From assembly GCA_019356535.1 (NCBI GenBank), contig CP037918.1, forward strand, positions 2,264,315 through 2,328,314: DNA of 64,000 nucleotides, given 5' to 3'. Origin of the DNA: Chromatiaceae bacterium (GTDB taxonomy: Bacteria > Pseudomonadota > Gammaproteobacteria > Chromatiales > Chromatiaceae). Made by a program: the position numbers and the translations under genes. This document shows, one piece after another, positions 28,616-40,604 of the stretch (positions are counted from its first letter, which is position 1; every line of letters starts with the position of its first letter). A model generated the notes under the pieces. The model had not been told where the DNA came from. It worked only from the letters and a program-made list of their open reading frames with translations, and made no database searches.

Positions 28616-28668
28616 GTGGGGCGGATGAGCCGACTCCCCACTCGCTGTCGGCCTGAAGGCCGCCCCAC
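28616..28668. repeat. Inverted pair of REP hairpins (BIME-like)
   Basis: GTGGGGCGGATGAGCCGACT on plus is followed by TGTCGGCCTGAAGGCCGCC ending in CCAC, which on minus begins GTGGGGCGGCCTTCAGGCC. Head-to-head REP hairpins of this form are typical of BIMEs. It lies in the convergent gap between the phosphatase gene and groL. Confidence 0.7.
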
Positions 28669-28705
28669 ATCCACCAGCGCCAACGACACCAGCATTCCCG
28701 GGCAC

Positions 28706-28736
28706 AAAAAAACCCCGCGCCAAGCAGACGCGGGGT
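28706..28736 (-). terminator. Rho-independent terminator of groL
   Basis: On minus, an 8-bp GC stem ACCCCGCG/CGCGGGGT with a 9-nt loop is followed by seven T residues, 26 bp after the groL stop. The stem could also slow plus-strand transcription from the phosphatase gene, though no T-run follows on that side. Confidence 0.9.
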
Positions 28737-28762
28737 CTTTCGGGCCAGAACGACCGGACGGC

Positions 28763-30755
<1,993 letters not shown>

Positions 30756-30805
30756 GGGATCAGGTCTCCAAAAGCTCTGAAGGGATTATTCTCGGCCAAC
30801 GATTG

Positions 30806-30832
30806 TTAGCACTCGTTTCAGGTGAGTGCCAA
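30806..30832 (-). promoter_or_regulatory. CIRCE operator (HrcA binding site)
   Basis: TTAGCACTC-N9-GAGTGCCAA on plus matches the CIRCE consensus TTAGCACTC-N9-GAGTGCTAA with one mismatch. It is placed between the promoter -10 and groES, so HrcA should repress groESL and release it on heat shock. hrcA itself is outside the window. Confidence 0.93.
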
Positions 30833-30859
30833 TAGTATGGGCGGATCCCGGAAAGTCAA
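30832..30859 (-). promoter_or_regulatory. Predicted sigma-70 promoter of groESL
   Basis: On minus, TTGACT (30854-30859) and TACTAT (30832-30837) are separated by 16 bp, close to the sigma-70 consensus. The -10 abuts the CIRCE element, so HrcA would cover the start site. A sigma-32 promoter is not evident. Confidence 0.75.
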
Positions 30860-31026
30860 GACAGGCAGCGGGCGAAAGTTCAGGTAATCGGTTCGTGCAC
30901 GAAGGGCACAAAGGCTGTCTGGCTAGAAAAAACCACGACGGACATGAAGCGCACGAAGGCTTTCGGGGACAGGTCTTGCTCCGACGTCCCGGGTCATTGC
31001 GACAACAGCTCGCGCGTCACGACTCG

Positions 31027-31104
31027 TTCGGCCCCGGGGACAGGCCTCCTATGACAACACCCCCACAACGAACCCACCGGTAGGGGCGGCGTCCTCGCCG
31101 CGAA
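31027..31104. repeat. Inverted pair of REP hairpins (BIME-like)
   Basis: TTCGGCCCCGGGGACAGGCC (start of the left arm, minus-oriented) and GTAGGGGCGGCGTCCTCGCC (right arm) form two inverted hairpins, GGCC-type and GGCG/CGCC-type, separated by about 28 bp. The same layout recurs at 57803 and, degraded, at 61665. It lies upstream of groESL and downstream of the DUF1015 gene. Confidence 0.7.
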
Positions 31105-31158
31105 TCTTCGACTACCTTTGCGTCCTTCGCGTCCTTGACGGTCACCCGCCTCATCCGC

Positions 31159-32397
31159 TCAGTCGAGCACGTGACTGACTAGGCCGTCGGCCAGCTTGGG
31201 TTCAAACCAGGTGGATTTGGGCGGCATGACCTGACCGGCATCGGCCACTGCCATCAGGGCGTCGATGGCGGTGGGATACAGGGCGAAGGCCACGGCCCAG
31301 TCGCCGCTGTCCACGCGCCGCGCAAGCGCCTCCAGGCCACGGATGCCACCGACGAAATCGATACGCTCGTCGCGCCGCGGATCCAAGACGCCGAGCACCG
31401 GCCCAATGAGATTCTCGGCCAGCAGGCTCACGTCCAGACCGCGCACCGGGTCGTCGTTACGGTGCGCGTCGCGCAGGCGCAGACGGTACCAGCGACCATC
31501 GAGGTACATGCCGAACTCGCCGGGGCCACGCGGACGCACCGGAGCATCCTCCTGAGTGAAGTCAAAGCGCTCGGCCACCCGCGCCAGGAAGTCCTCGGTC
31601 GACAGCCCGTTGAGGTCGCGTACCACCCGGTTGTAGTCGAGGATCTGCATCTGGTCGTGCGGAAAGATCACGCTCAGGAAATAGTTGTAGCTCTCCTCGC
31701 CGGTATGCGCCGGATTGGCCGTGCGCCGCGCCGCGGCCACGCGCGAGGCGGCAGCGGAGCGGTGATGACCGTCGGCCACGTAGACTGCCTCCATGGTGTC
31801 GAAGGCGGCGGTGAGACGCTCGACCCGTTGTGGATCATCGATCACCCACAGCTCGTGGCGCACACCGTCGGCCGCGGTCACATCCATGTCGGGCGTGCCG
31901 GCAGCGACCTCGGCGAGAATGGCATCGACCTCGGGATCGGCGCGGTAGACCAGGAACACCGGCCCGGTCTGGGCATCGAGGGTGTCGATCTGGCGCACCC
32001 GGTCGTCTTCCTTCACTGGGCGGGTAAACTCGTGCTTCTTGATGCGGCCGGCGTCGTAGGCCGCGACCGAGGCGGCGGCGACGATGCCCGTCTGGCGGTG
32101 CTCACCCATGGTCAAGCGATAGGCATAGTAGGCGGGCCGGGGATCGCGCGCCAGCACCCCCTCGGCGATCATGCGGTCCAGGTTCTCGCGCCCCTTGGCG
32201 TATACCGCGGGATCGTAGGGATCGATGTCGTCAGGCAGGTCGATCTCGGGCCGCGAGATGTGCAGGAAACTCCAGGGCCTGCCCTCGGCCATGGTCTTGG
32301 CCTCTTCGCGGTTCATGACGTCGTAGGGCGGGGCCACCACCTCGGCCTCGCGGCCGGCCACCGGGCGCAAGCCGGTGAAGGGCTGAATCAGGGGCAT
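31159..32397 (-). CDS. DUF1015 family protein
   Basis: 412 aa, usual family length. The N-terminal block IQPFTGLRPVAGREAEVVAP followed by PYDVMNREEA is characteristic, as are IKKHEFTRPVKEDDR, VYVADGHHRSAAA and YNYFLSVIFPHDQMQILDYN. DUF1015 proteins have no settled biochemical role; the ADGHHR motif suggests a ParB-like nucleotide-binding fold by analogy. It is transcribed toward groESL and follows fxsA by about 55 bp. Confidence 0.9.
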   Translation of the reverse strand: MPLIQPFTGLRPVAGREAEVVAPPYDVMNREEAKTMAEGRPWSFLHISRPEIDLPDDIDPYDPAVYAKGRENLDRMIAEGVLARDPRPAYYAYRLTMGEHRQTGIVAAASVAAYDAGRIKKHEFTRPVKEDDRVRQIDTLDAQTGPVFLVYRADPEVDAILAEVAAGTPDMDVTAADGVRHELWVIDDPQRVERLTAAFDTMEAVYVADGHHRSAAASRVAAARRTANPAHTGEESYNYFLSVIFPHDQMQILDYNRVVRDLNGLSTEDFLARVAERFDFTQEDAPVRPRGPGEFGMYLDGRWYRLRLRDAHRNDDPVRGLDVSLLAENLIGPVLGVLDPRRDERIDFVGGIRGLEALARRVDSGDWAVAFALYPTAIDALMAVADAGQVMPPKSTWFEPKLADGLVSHVLD

Positions 32398-32451
32398 GGC
32401 GCATCCTCCGGCTGTGATGCCGTCGGATTCTGCGACCAGATCCGACGCCGA

Positions 32452-32892
32452 TCAATCGTCGCGACGAAAATCGCCCTCGATGTAACCACCCGACGGCGGG
32501 GGGCGCGGTGGTGGCGGACCGGGACGCAAGGTGCCGTTTCTGCGCAGGTACCAGAGGATCAGCGCGCGCCGCAACGGCGGGATCAGCAGCGCAAAACCCG
32601 CTGCGTCGGTGATGAAGCCCGGCAGCAACAGGGCCAGACCGGTGAGCAGCAGCATCGCGCCCTCGAGCAGCTCCAGCGCCGGCACCTCACCACGCGCCAT
32701 AGCCCCTTGCACCCGGTAGAGCACGGCAAAGCCCTGCAGGCGGACCAGCCAGCCGCCAAGTACTGCGGTGAACACCGACAGCGCAATGGTCGAGAAGGCG
32801 CCGATGCGCGCCCCTACCTCGATCAGCACATACAGCTCGACCAGAGGTGCGATCACAAAGATCGCCAGAAACAGCAACAGGGGATGGACCAT
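32452..32892 (-). CDS. fxsA: FxsA family membrane protein
   Basis: 146 aa. Three to four membrane helices (LLLFLAIFVIAPLVELYVLI at the N-terminus) with the family signature ALLLPGFITDAAGFALLIPP, then a Pro/Arg-rich cytosolic tail (RPGPPPPRPPPSGG). In E. coli FxsA overproduction relieves F-plasmid exclusion of phage T7; its native role is unclear. Neighbourhood with groESL and cutA-dsbD resembles the enterobacterial order. Confidence 0.9.
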   Translation of the reverse strand: MVHPLLLFLAIFVIAPLVELYVLIEVGARIGAFSTIALSVFTAVLGGWLVRLQGFAVLYRVQGAMARGEVPALELLEGAMLLLTGLALLLPGFITDAAGFALLIPPLRRALILWYLRRNGTLRPGPPPPRPPPSGGYIEGDFRRDD

Positions 32893-32971
32893 GCGGACTC
32901 CGGTGTGACGGGCAGCACAACCGTATCATAGAATGGATCGGCCATATGCGGGCAGACAACACGGAAAAACC

Positions 32972-33292
32972 ATGCCTGACGATGTCCTGATCGTGCTCAC
33001 CACCCACCCCGAACGGGAAGGCGCCGAACGTCTGGCGGAAAAACTTGTCCAGAAAAAACTGGCGGCCTGCGTGAATATTCACGCTCGTATGACGTCCATC
33101 TATCCGTGGAAGGGCCGCATCGAGCGCGGCGAGGAGCACCAGATGGTGATCAAGACCAGCACCCGGCGCTACGCCGAGCTCGAAGCGCTTATCCGCCGCG
33201 AACACCCCTACGAGCTGCCGGAGATCCTCACCCTGCCGGTGATTGGCGGCCTGATCGAATACCTCGACTGGATACAGACATGCACCGACTGA
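32972..33292 (+). CDS. cutA: Divalent-cation tolerance protein CutA
   Basis: 106 aa from the ATG at 32972. Core motifs are VLTTHPEREGAERLAEKLV, KLAACVNIH, YPWKGRIERGEEHQMVIKTS and HPYELPEILTLPV, matching the trimeric ferredoxin-like CutA1 fold. It is linked genetically to copper tolerance in E. coli; the molecular function is not settled. Its 3' end overlaps dsbD by 13 bp, as expected for the conserved cutA-dsbD pair. Confidence 0.95.
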   Translation: MPDDVLIVLTTHPEREGAERLAEKLVQKKLAACVNIHARMTSIYPWKGRIERGEEHQMVIKTSTRRYAELEALIRREHPYELPEILTLPVIGGLIEYLDWIQTCTD

Positions 33293-35655
33293 CCCGACTG
33301 TTGCTCCCCGCCCTGCTCCTGCTCGTCCAGAGCGTACCGGCACAGGAGGACTTCCTGCGCCCGGAACAGGCCTTCCAGGTCCAGGCCCGGCTGGGCGAGG
33401 ATGGCCGCACGGTGGTGATGGACTGGACCATCGCCAAGGGCTACTACCTGTACCAGAACAAGTTCCGGGTGACCCCCACCGACCCGCGGGTAACCTTGGG
33501 CGAGCTGACCACCTCCGAGCCGGAGACCAAGAACGACCCCATCTTTGGACAGGTGCCGGTCTATCACCGCAGCGCTCGCGTGGAGACCCCGGTCACCGCC
33601 TTTCCCGACGACCTGGACCATCTGGCGCTGAAGCTGCGCTACCAGGGCTGCGCCGAGCACGGCATCTGTTATCCGCCACAGATTCACGAGGTCTCACTGC
33701 CCGCGCCGCGTCTTCCCGGCACCCCGGCTGAACCGCTCGCCTCCCCCGCCAGCCCGCCCCCCTCGGGGGCACTCGACCAGCTCGACGCCCTGAGCAACGA
33801 GCTCGGCCTGGGCGCCCTGGAAGACGACATCCTGCCAGTCGACCAGGCCTTCCGCGTAGCGGCCGACAGCCCGGACGGCAAGACTCTGGTCGTGCGCTGG
33901 CAGATCGCCGACGGCACCTACCTGTACCAGGACAAGCTCAAGGTCCGGGTGGGAGGCAACGGCGTGCGACTCGGCGAGTACGAACTGCCACCAGCCGACA
34001 TCAAGCAGGATTCCATCAAGCCCGATGGCAGCATCGGCGACGTGCCGGTCTACCACAAGGCAGTGGAACTGCACATCCCCCTGATCCGCGACAACCCGGC
34101 CGAGACCGAAATCGAGGTCCTCACCGCGTACCAGGGCTGCGCCGATCGCGGTATCTGCTACCCACCGCAAAAGAAGACCCTGCGCGTACTGCTGCCGGCC
34201 ATTGATGATAGCGACGCCCAGCCGGTCACCAGCGCACTGCCGGAACCGACCACGGCATCGCGGGTGACGCCCCCCCAGTCCCGGGACGTCGCGGTCACCA
34301 CCGCCACGCCGCCGAGCATACCGCGCAACGAACAGGACGCGCTGCTCGACCGCCTGCACGGCTCGGGCTTCGGGTTCGGCCTGCTGCTTAGCCTCGGCTT
34401 CGGCCTGCTGGTGGCCTTCACCGCCTGCATGTATCCCATGATCCCCATCCTCACCTCGCTGATCATGGGCCAGGGCGACAAGGTCACCCCCTTCCGCGCC
34501 TTCGAGCTCTCGCTGGCCTACACCCAGGGCATCGCGCTGACCTACGGCGTGCTGGGCATCGCCATGGCACTGGTCGGCAAGTCGCTGGGCATCCAGTCAG
34601 CCCTGCAGACGCCCTGGGTGCTGGTGCCCTCGATCCTCCTGTTCGTGGCGCTCGCCCTGTCGATGTTTGGCTTCTTCCAGATCCAGGTGCCCGCGGCGAT
34701 CCAGAGTCGGCTCAACAATCTGAGCAACCAGCAGAAAGGTGGCTCGGTGGTGGGCGTGGGACTGATGGGCGTGGTCTCGGCGCTGATCGTCGGTCCCTGC
34801 GGCGGCCCGGTGTTGCTGGCGATGCTGGCCTTTGCCGCCTCGTCCGACAGCCTGCTGCACGGTTTCCTCATCATGTGGCTGTTCGGCACCGGCATGGGCC
34901 TGCCGTTGCTGGTGATGGGTGCCGGTGGCGGTGCGCTGATGCCCAAAGCCGGCACCTGGATGGATACCGTCAAGGCCAGCGGCGGAGTCATCATGCTGGC
35001 ACTCGCACTCAGCTTCCTCGAGCGTATGAGCCCCACCTATATCCCGACATCCGCCATCATGCTGCTGTGGGGCGCGCTGCTGATCGTCACCGCTGTGTAC
35101 ATGGGCGCGCTGCGCCAGCTGCCCGAAGGCACGAGCGGCTGGTACCGGCTGTGGAAGGGCCTGGGCCTGGTGTTGCTGATCTACGGCGCCACCTTCATCA
35201 TCGGCGTGGCCGCTGGTGGACGCGACACCACCCAGCCTCTGCGCGGCCTGTTCACCGGCAGCGGCGCGGGGCCGACCGCCCCTGCCCACCTGGCGTTCAA
35301 GCGCATCCACGGCTGGGACGAGCTGCAGGCGGAACTGGCCGCAGCGCAGGCTGCCGGCAAGCCCGTCATGCTCGACTTCTACGCCGACTGGTGCACCTAC
35401 TGCAAGGTGATGGAAAAGGAACTCTTCCCCGACCCACGGGTGCAGCAGGCACTGGCTGGCTTCGTGCTGCTCCAGGCCGACATTACCCGCCAGGACGAAC
35501 AGGACCGCGAACTGACCGACCGGCTCAACCTGCCCGCGCCGCCGGCCCTGTTCTTCTGGGACCCTTCCGGCCGTCTGCGGCCTGAACTGCGCCTGGTCGG
35601 CGAACCCACGGTAGAAGCGCTGCTCGACAGTGCAAGGCAGGCATCCAGACCATGA
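33280..35655 (+). CDS. dsbD: Thiol:disulfide interchange protein DsbD with duplicated N-terminal domain
   Basis: 791 aa, against about 565 in E. coli. After a signal peptide (cleavage near VPA-QE), two DsbD-alpha domains follow in tandem (about residues 25-140 and 180-305), each ending in a near-identical Cys pair: YQGCAEHGICYPPQ and YQGCADRGICYPPQ. The eight-helix core has one Cys in TACMYPMIPI and one in VGPCGGPVLL. The C-terminal thioredoxin domain has FYADWCTYCK. It passes electrons from cytosolic thioredoxin to periplasmic partners. The extra domain accounts for the length. Confidence 0.95.
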   Translation: MHRLTRLLLPALLLLVQSVPAQEDFLRPEQAFQVQARLGEDGRTVVMDWTIAKGYYLYQNKFRVTPTDPRVTLGELTTSEPETKNDPIFGQVPVYHRSARVETPVTAFPDDLDHLALKLRYQGCAEHGICYPPQIHEVSLPAPRLPGTPAEPLASPASPPPSGALDQLDALSNELGLGALEDDILPVDQAFRVAADSPDGKTLVVRWQIADGTYLYQDKLKVRVGGNGVRLGEYELPPADIKQDSIKPDGSIGDVPVYHKAVELHIPLIRDNPAETEIEVLTAYQGCADRGICYPPQKKTLRVLLPAIDDSDAQPVTSALPEPTTASRVTPPQSRDVAVTTATPPSIPRNEQDALLDRLHGSGFGFGLLLSLGFGLLVAFTACMYPMIPILTSLIMGQGDKVTPFRAFELSLAYTQGIALTYGVLGIAMALVGKSLGIQSALQTPWVLVPSILLFVALALSMFGFFQIQVPAAIQSRLNNLSNQQKGGSVVGVGLMGVVSALIVGPCGGPVLLAMLAFAASSDSLLHGFLIMWLFGTGMGLPLLVMGAGGGALMPKAGTWMDTVKASGGVIMLALALSFLERMSPTYIPTSAIMLLWGALLIVTAVYMGALRQLPEGTSGWYRLWKGLGLVLLIYGATFIIGVAAGGRDTTQPLRGLFTGSGAGPTAPAHLAFKRIHGWDELQAELAAAQAAGKPVMLDFYADWCTYCKVMEKELFPDPRVQQALAGFVLLQADITRQDEQDRELTDRLNLPAPPALFFWDPSGRLRPELRLVGEPTVEALLDSARQASRP

Positions 35656-36230
35656 AACCGAGCCGCATTCTCGTCATCGCCCTGGCCGGCCTGCTGGTCG
35701 GCGCACTGAGCGGCATCGGCATCAAGATGCTGCGCCAGGCCGAGCGACCCGCCGAACCGACCAAGGTCGTGGTGCTCGAGCAGATGCCCGAGTTCGCCTA
35801 CCCCGACCTCGAAGGCCGCCTGCGCCATGGCAGCGAATGGCAGACCAATATCCTGGTGCTCAACTTCTGGGCCGCCTGGTGCCCGCCCTGCCGCGAGGAG
35901 ACCCCGCTGTTCGTCGATCTGCAGGAGCAGTACGCGCGCGACAACGTGCGCTTCGTCGGCATCGCCATCGACGACCGCGAGCCAGTCGCCGACTTCGTCG
36001 ACACCTATGGCGTGGAATATCCCGTGCTGCTGGGCGACCTCGAGGCCATCACCCTGTCGCGACGTCTGGGCAACCGCTTCGACGGCCTGCCCTTCACCGT
36101 GGTCGTCGAGCCCGGCGGGCGCATCCTGGCGCGCTTTGCCGGCGGGGTGAGCCGCGAACAGATCGAGCCGGTGATCCGCCAAGCCATCGAGAACAACCGC
36201 CGCAGCTACGCCTCGCCGGAACGCATCTGA
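35652..36230 (+). CDS. TlpA/ResA-like periplasmic thioredoxin
   Basis: 192 aa. An N-terminal signal anchor (ILVIALAGLLVGALSGIGIK) precedes a thioredoxin fold with the active site NFWAAWCPPCREETP. The pattern after it (VRFVGIAIDDREPVADFV, GLPFTVVVEPGG) is of the AhpC-TSA/TlpA type. It is probably a membrane-tethered reductase receiving electrons from DsbD, with which it overlaps by 4 bp (ATGA). Cytochrome c maturation or general thiol reduction are both possible. Confidence 0.88.
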   Translation: MKPSRILVIALAGLLVGALSGIGIKMLRQAERPAEPTKVVVLEQMPEFAYPDLEGRLRHGSEWQTNILVLNFWAAWCPPCREETPLFVDLQEQYARDNVRFVGIAIDDREPVADFVDTYGVEYPVLLGDLEAITLSRRLGNRFDGLPFTVVVEPGGRILARFAGGVSREQIEPVIRQAIENNRRSYASPERI

Positions 36231-36408
36231 GCCCCGGAGCGCCCGCCCTCGACCTTCGCGGTGCTGGCGGGTTACGGAACCCGGGCACATTCCCCCTTCT
36301 CCGGACTGGACAAGGCCGGGCGACTCGCCCAGAATTGAACGCAGTTCAGCGCCTTTTCGGCACAGATAACAACAAAATATCCTCTCGACAAGACAGGCAG
36401 CGCGTTCC

Positions 36409-36840
36409 ATGGCAAGCATCCTGGTGCTCAACGGACCCAATCTGAACCTGCTGGGCACCCGTGAGCCGGCCACCTACGGCTCGACGACACTGGCCGATAT
36501 CGAGCAACGCCTGCGCACCCTGGCAGAGGGACACACACTCGCCTTCTTCCAGTCGAATCACGAGGGCGCACTGATCGATCGCATTCACCAGGCCGGCCGG
36601 GAGGACGTGGACTTCATCCTCATCAACCCGGCGGCCCTGACCCATACCAGCATCGGCCTGCGCGACGCCTTGCTCGGCGTGGACATCCCGTTCATCGAGA
36701 TCCATCTCTCGAACGTGTTCGCGCGCGAGCCCTTCCGCCATCATTCCTACCTGTCGGACATCGCGGTAGGGGTGATCAGCGGCCTCGGCGCGCAAGGCTA
36801 CGAGCTGGCACTCGCCGCGGCCTTGGCGCGCGTCGGGTGA
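36409..36840 (+). CDS. aroQ: 3-dehydroquinate dehydratase, type II
   Basis: 143 aa. It contains [17 protein letters not shown] with the catalytic Tyr in [11 protein letters not shown], then [42 protein letters not shown] and the C-terminal [11 protein letters not shown]. It forms the dodecameric shikimate-pathway enzyme. It opens the aroQ-accB-accC cluster found in many gammaproteobacteria. Confidence 0.97.
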   Translation: MASILVLNGPNLNLLGTREPATYGSTTLADIEQRLRTLAEGHTLAFFQSNHEGALIDRIHQAGREDVDFILINPAALTHTSIGLRDALLGVDIPFIEIHLSNVFAREPFRHHSYLSDIAVGVISGLGAQGYELALAAALARVG

Positions 36841-36869
36841 GTCCTTCAACACCGAACCAGGAACCTGTC

Positions 36870-37334
36870 ATGGATATCCGCAAAGTCAAGAAACTGATCG
36901 AACTGCTCGAAGAATCCGACGTGGCCGAGATCGAGATCCACGAAGGCGAGGAGTCGGTCCGCATCAGCCGCATCAGCAGCAGTGCGCCAGCGATGGTCAT
37001 GCCCGCCGCTGCGCCGGGGCCGGCACCAGCCCCGGCCCCGGCCGCCGCACCGGCAGCGGCAGACAGCAGTGCGACCCCAGCCGAGGAGGCCGAACCCGAA
37101 GGCCACATCATCCGCTCGCCCATGGTGGGCACCTTCTACCGTGCACCCTCGCCAACCTCCAAGCCCTTCGTCGAGGAAGGCACCAAGGTCTCGGCCGGTG
37201 ACACCTTGTGCATCATCGAGGCGATGAAGATCCTCAACCAGATCGAGTCGGACATCGCCGGTACGGTACAGAAGATCCTGGTCGAGAACGGCCAGCCGGT
37301 CGAATACAACCAACCGCTGTTCGTGATCGGGTAG
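36870..37334 (+). CDS. accB: Biotin carboxyl carrier protein of acetyl-CoA carboxylase
   Basis: 154 aa from the ATG at 36870. [20 protein letters not shown] is the conserved N-terminus, then an Ala/Pro-rich linker ([18 protein letters not shown]), then the biotinyl domain with the modified Lys in [12 protein letters not shown]. It carries carboxybiotin between AccC and AccAD for malonyl-CoA synthesis. It is followed by accC after 4 bp. Confidence 0.97.
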   Translation: MDIRKVKKLIELLEESDVAEIEIHEGEESVRISRISSSAPAMVMPAAAPGPAPAPAPAAAPAAADSSATPAEEAEPEGHIIRSPMVGTFYRAPSPTSKPFVEEGTKVSAGDTLCIIEAMKILNQIESDIAGTVQKILVENGQPVEYNQPLFVIG

Positions 37335-37338
37335 CCTC

Positions 37339-38679
<1,341 letters not shown>

Positions 38680-38682
38680 GCC

Positions 38683-39576
38683 GTGCCCTGGATCCAGACC
38701 CACCTGACGGTCGACAAGTCACAGGCGCCGCTGGTCGAGCTGCTGTTCGAGAACCTGGGCGCCCTGTCGGTGACCCTGGGCGACGCCGGTGACGAGCCCA
38801 TGCTCGAACCTGCGCCCGGCGAGACCCCCTTGTGGTCCGCGACCCGGGTCACCGGCCTGTTCCCCGGCGACACCGACATCGACCACCTGCGCGCCGCGCT
38901 CAACGATGCACTGGCACGCGAGCCGGGACGCAGCCTCGAGATCGAGATCCTCGAGGACCGTGACTGGGAACGGGCCTGGCTGGACCGCTTCGCCCCCATG
39001 CGCTTCGGCGAGCGCCTGTGGATCCGTCCCGGCGGCCAGCCAGTGGACGCGGGCGCAGAGGCAGCGATCGTGGACCTGGACCCCGGCCTGGCCTTCGGCA
39101 CCGGCACCCACCCGACCACCGCCCTGTGCCTGGAATGGCTGGATGCCCATCCACCGACAGGACGCGAAGTGATCGACTTCGGCTGTGGCTCGGGCATCCT
39201 CGGCATCGCCGCACTCAAGCTCGGCGCACGCCATGTCTACTGCGTCGATCACGACCCACAGGCGGTACTGGCCACGCGCGAGAACGCGCAGCGCAATGCG
39301 GTGGCCGACAAGCTGTCGGCCTGTGACGACCAGGCGTTCGAGGATCGGCCCGTACAACTGGTGCTGGCCAACATCCTCGCCAACGTGCTGATCGAACTGG
39401 CCCCGCGCATCGGCGGCCTGGTCAGGCCCGGCGGCGACCTGGTGCTCTCGGGCATCCTCGCCGAACAGGCCGAGGCGGTGGCCGATGCCTATGGCGACCT
39501 CATCGAGTTCCAGCCACCACAGGAACACGAAGGCTGGGTGCTGTTGCACGGCCGACGCCACGAGGAGACTACATGA
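38683..39576 (+). CDS. prmA: Ribosomal protein L11 methyltransferase
   Basis: 297 aa with a GTG start 3 bp after the accC stop. The N-terminal substrate domain opens PWIQTHLTVDKSQAPLVELL. The methyltransferase part has GLAFGTGTHPTTALCLEWL, VIDFGCGSGILGIAALKLGA, VANILANVLIELAP-type LANILANVLIEL and SGILAEQAEAV. It trimethylates ribosomal protein L11. Its stop overlaps the DUF3426 gene start (ATGA). Confidence 0.96.
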   Translation: MPWIQTHLTVDKSQAPLVELLFENLGALSVTLGDAGDEPMLEPAPGETPLWSATRVTGLFPGDTDIDHLRAALNDALAREPGRSLEIEILEDRDWERAWLDRFAPMRFGERLWIRPGGQPVDAGAEAAIVDLDPGLAFGTGTHPTTALCLEWLDAHPPTGREVIDFGCGSGILGIAALKLGARHVYCVDHDPQAVLATRENAQRNAVADKLSACDDQAFEDRPVQLVLANILANVLIELAPRIGGLVRPGGDLVLSGILAEQAEAVADAYGDLIEFQPPQEHEGWVLLHGRRHEETT

Positions 39577-40469
39577 GGATCCGCTGCCCGCACTGCCGTA
39601 CCGCCTACGACGTGGACCCGCAAATCCTGCAACAGTCTCAGGGACTGGCGCGCTGCTATCGTTGCACCCAGGTATTCAATGCCTTCCAGAACGCGCTTGA
39701 CACACCGCCTCCCCTGGCCCGCTCCGAGGCAGTAGCCGAACCCCTTCCTCTGGGCGAACCGGACACCTCCATCCTCGTCGAGGACGAGATTCTCGCCCCC
39801 CCGGGCACTCCTCTATCACCAGGCAACGAGGAACGACGGGACCCCACTGTAACGCTCGAGCTGACCGCCTCTCCGGGGCCAGAAGGCCCCCTCCCCCACA
39901 CCCTGTCCGACGATCTGCCGCCCTACCCGGATGCCATGGCGGTCGACGATCTGCCCACCGCCACCGATGCCTCTCTGGACCAGGATTCCCGGCCGAATCC
40001 CCCACCACCGAAGGGCGCGCCCTGGTGGCAGAAACTGCTGGTGGCGTTGCTTTCACTCACCCTGCTCGCACAACTGACCTGGATACGGCGCGACCTGTGG
40101 ATCGACATGCCGCAGGCCACGCAACTGTGCGCGATCCTAGACTGCGAACTGCCCGATCATTACCGGCCGCAGGATTTCACCGTCATCGAACGCAACATGC
40201 AGGCCGAGGCCGGCCCGCCGGCGCTCCTCCGCCTGTGGCTCGCGATCCGCAACGATGCCCCCTTCGCCCAGCCACTGCCGCGCCTGCAACTCACCCTGCA
40301 GGACAGCACCGGCACGCTGGTAGCGCGCCGCCTGTTCACCCCCGAACAGTACCTTCCACTAGACTGGTCCGGTCCACCCGCTGCCCTGCCGGGGGAAGTG
40401 ATCACTATCGAGCTGCGCCTGAAGGATCCCGGCCCGCGCGCCCAGGGCTTCGTGATCGACTTTCTGTAG
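39573..40469 (+). CDS. MJ0042-type zinc-ribbon, DUF3426 membrane protein
   Basis: 298 aa. A zinc ribbon at the N-terminus (MRIRCPHCRTAYDVD, then LARCYRCTQVFNAF) is followed by a low-complexity acidic/proline region, one membrane helix (WWQKLLVALLSLTLLAQLTW) and a C-terminal DUF3426 domain. Function is not known; the position between prmA and dusB-fis is conserved in Chromatiales-like genomes. Confidence 0.85.
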   Translation: MRIRCPHCRTAYDVDPQILQQSQGLARCYRCTQVFNAFQNALDTPPPLARSEAVAEPLPLGEPDTSILVEDEILAPPGTPLSPGNEERRDPTVTLELTASPGPEGPLPHTLSDDLPPYPDAMAVDDLPTATDASLDQDSRPNPPPPKGAPWWQKLLVALLSLTLLAQLTWIRRDLWIDMPQATQLCAILDCELPDHYRPQDFTVIERNMQAEAGPPALLRLWLAIRNDAPFAQPLPRLQLTLQDSTGTLVARRLFTPEQYLPLDWSGPPAALPGEVITIELRLKDPGPRAQGFVIDFL

Positions 40470-40604
40470 CCCCCGGCGACGCATGGCCCGCGGCTTGCAC
40501 TTCCCCGGCAGGGGGGTAATATTGCCCGTCGTTTACGTCCCCGGCCGCCACACCGGCATCCCGAGGCGGGCGCGCAGACAACCAACCCCAGGACTCCTGC
40601 TCGC

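Noticed and set aside
31462..32931. 489-codon plus-strand frame opposite the DUF1015 and fxsA genes
   Set aside because: Antisense shadow; both minus-strand genes carry family motifs.
36335..36349. TTGAAC-N3-GTTCAG palindrome upstream of aroQ as an operator
   Set aside because: Short, matches no consensus I can name (not LexA of gammaproteobacteria), and occurs once.
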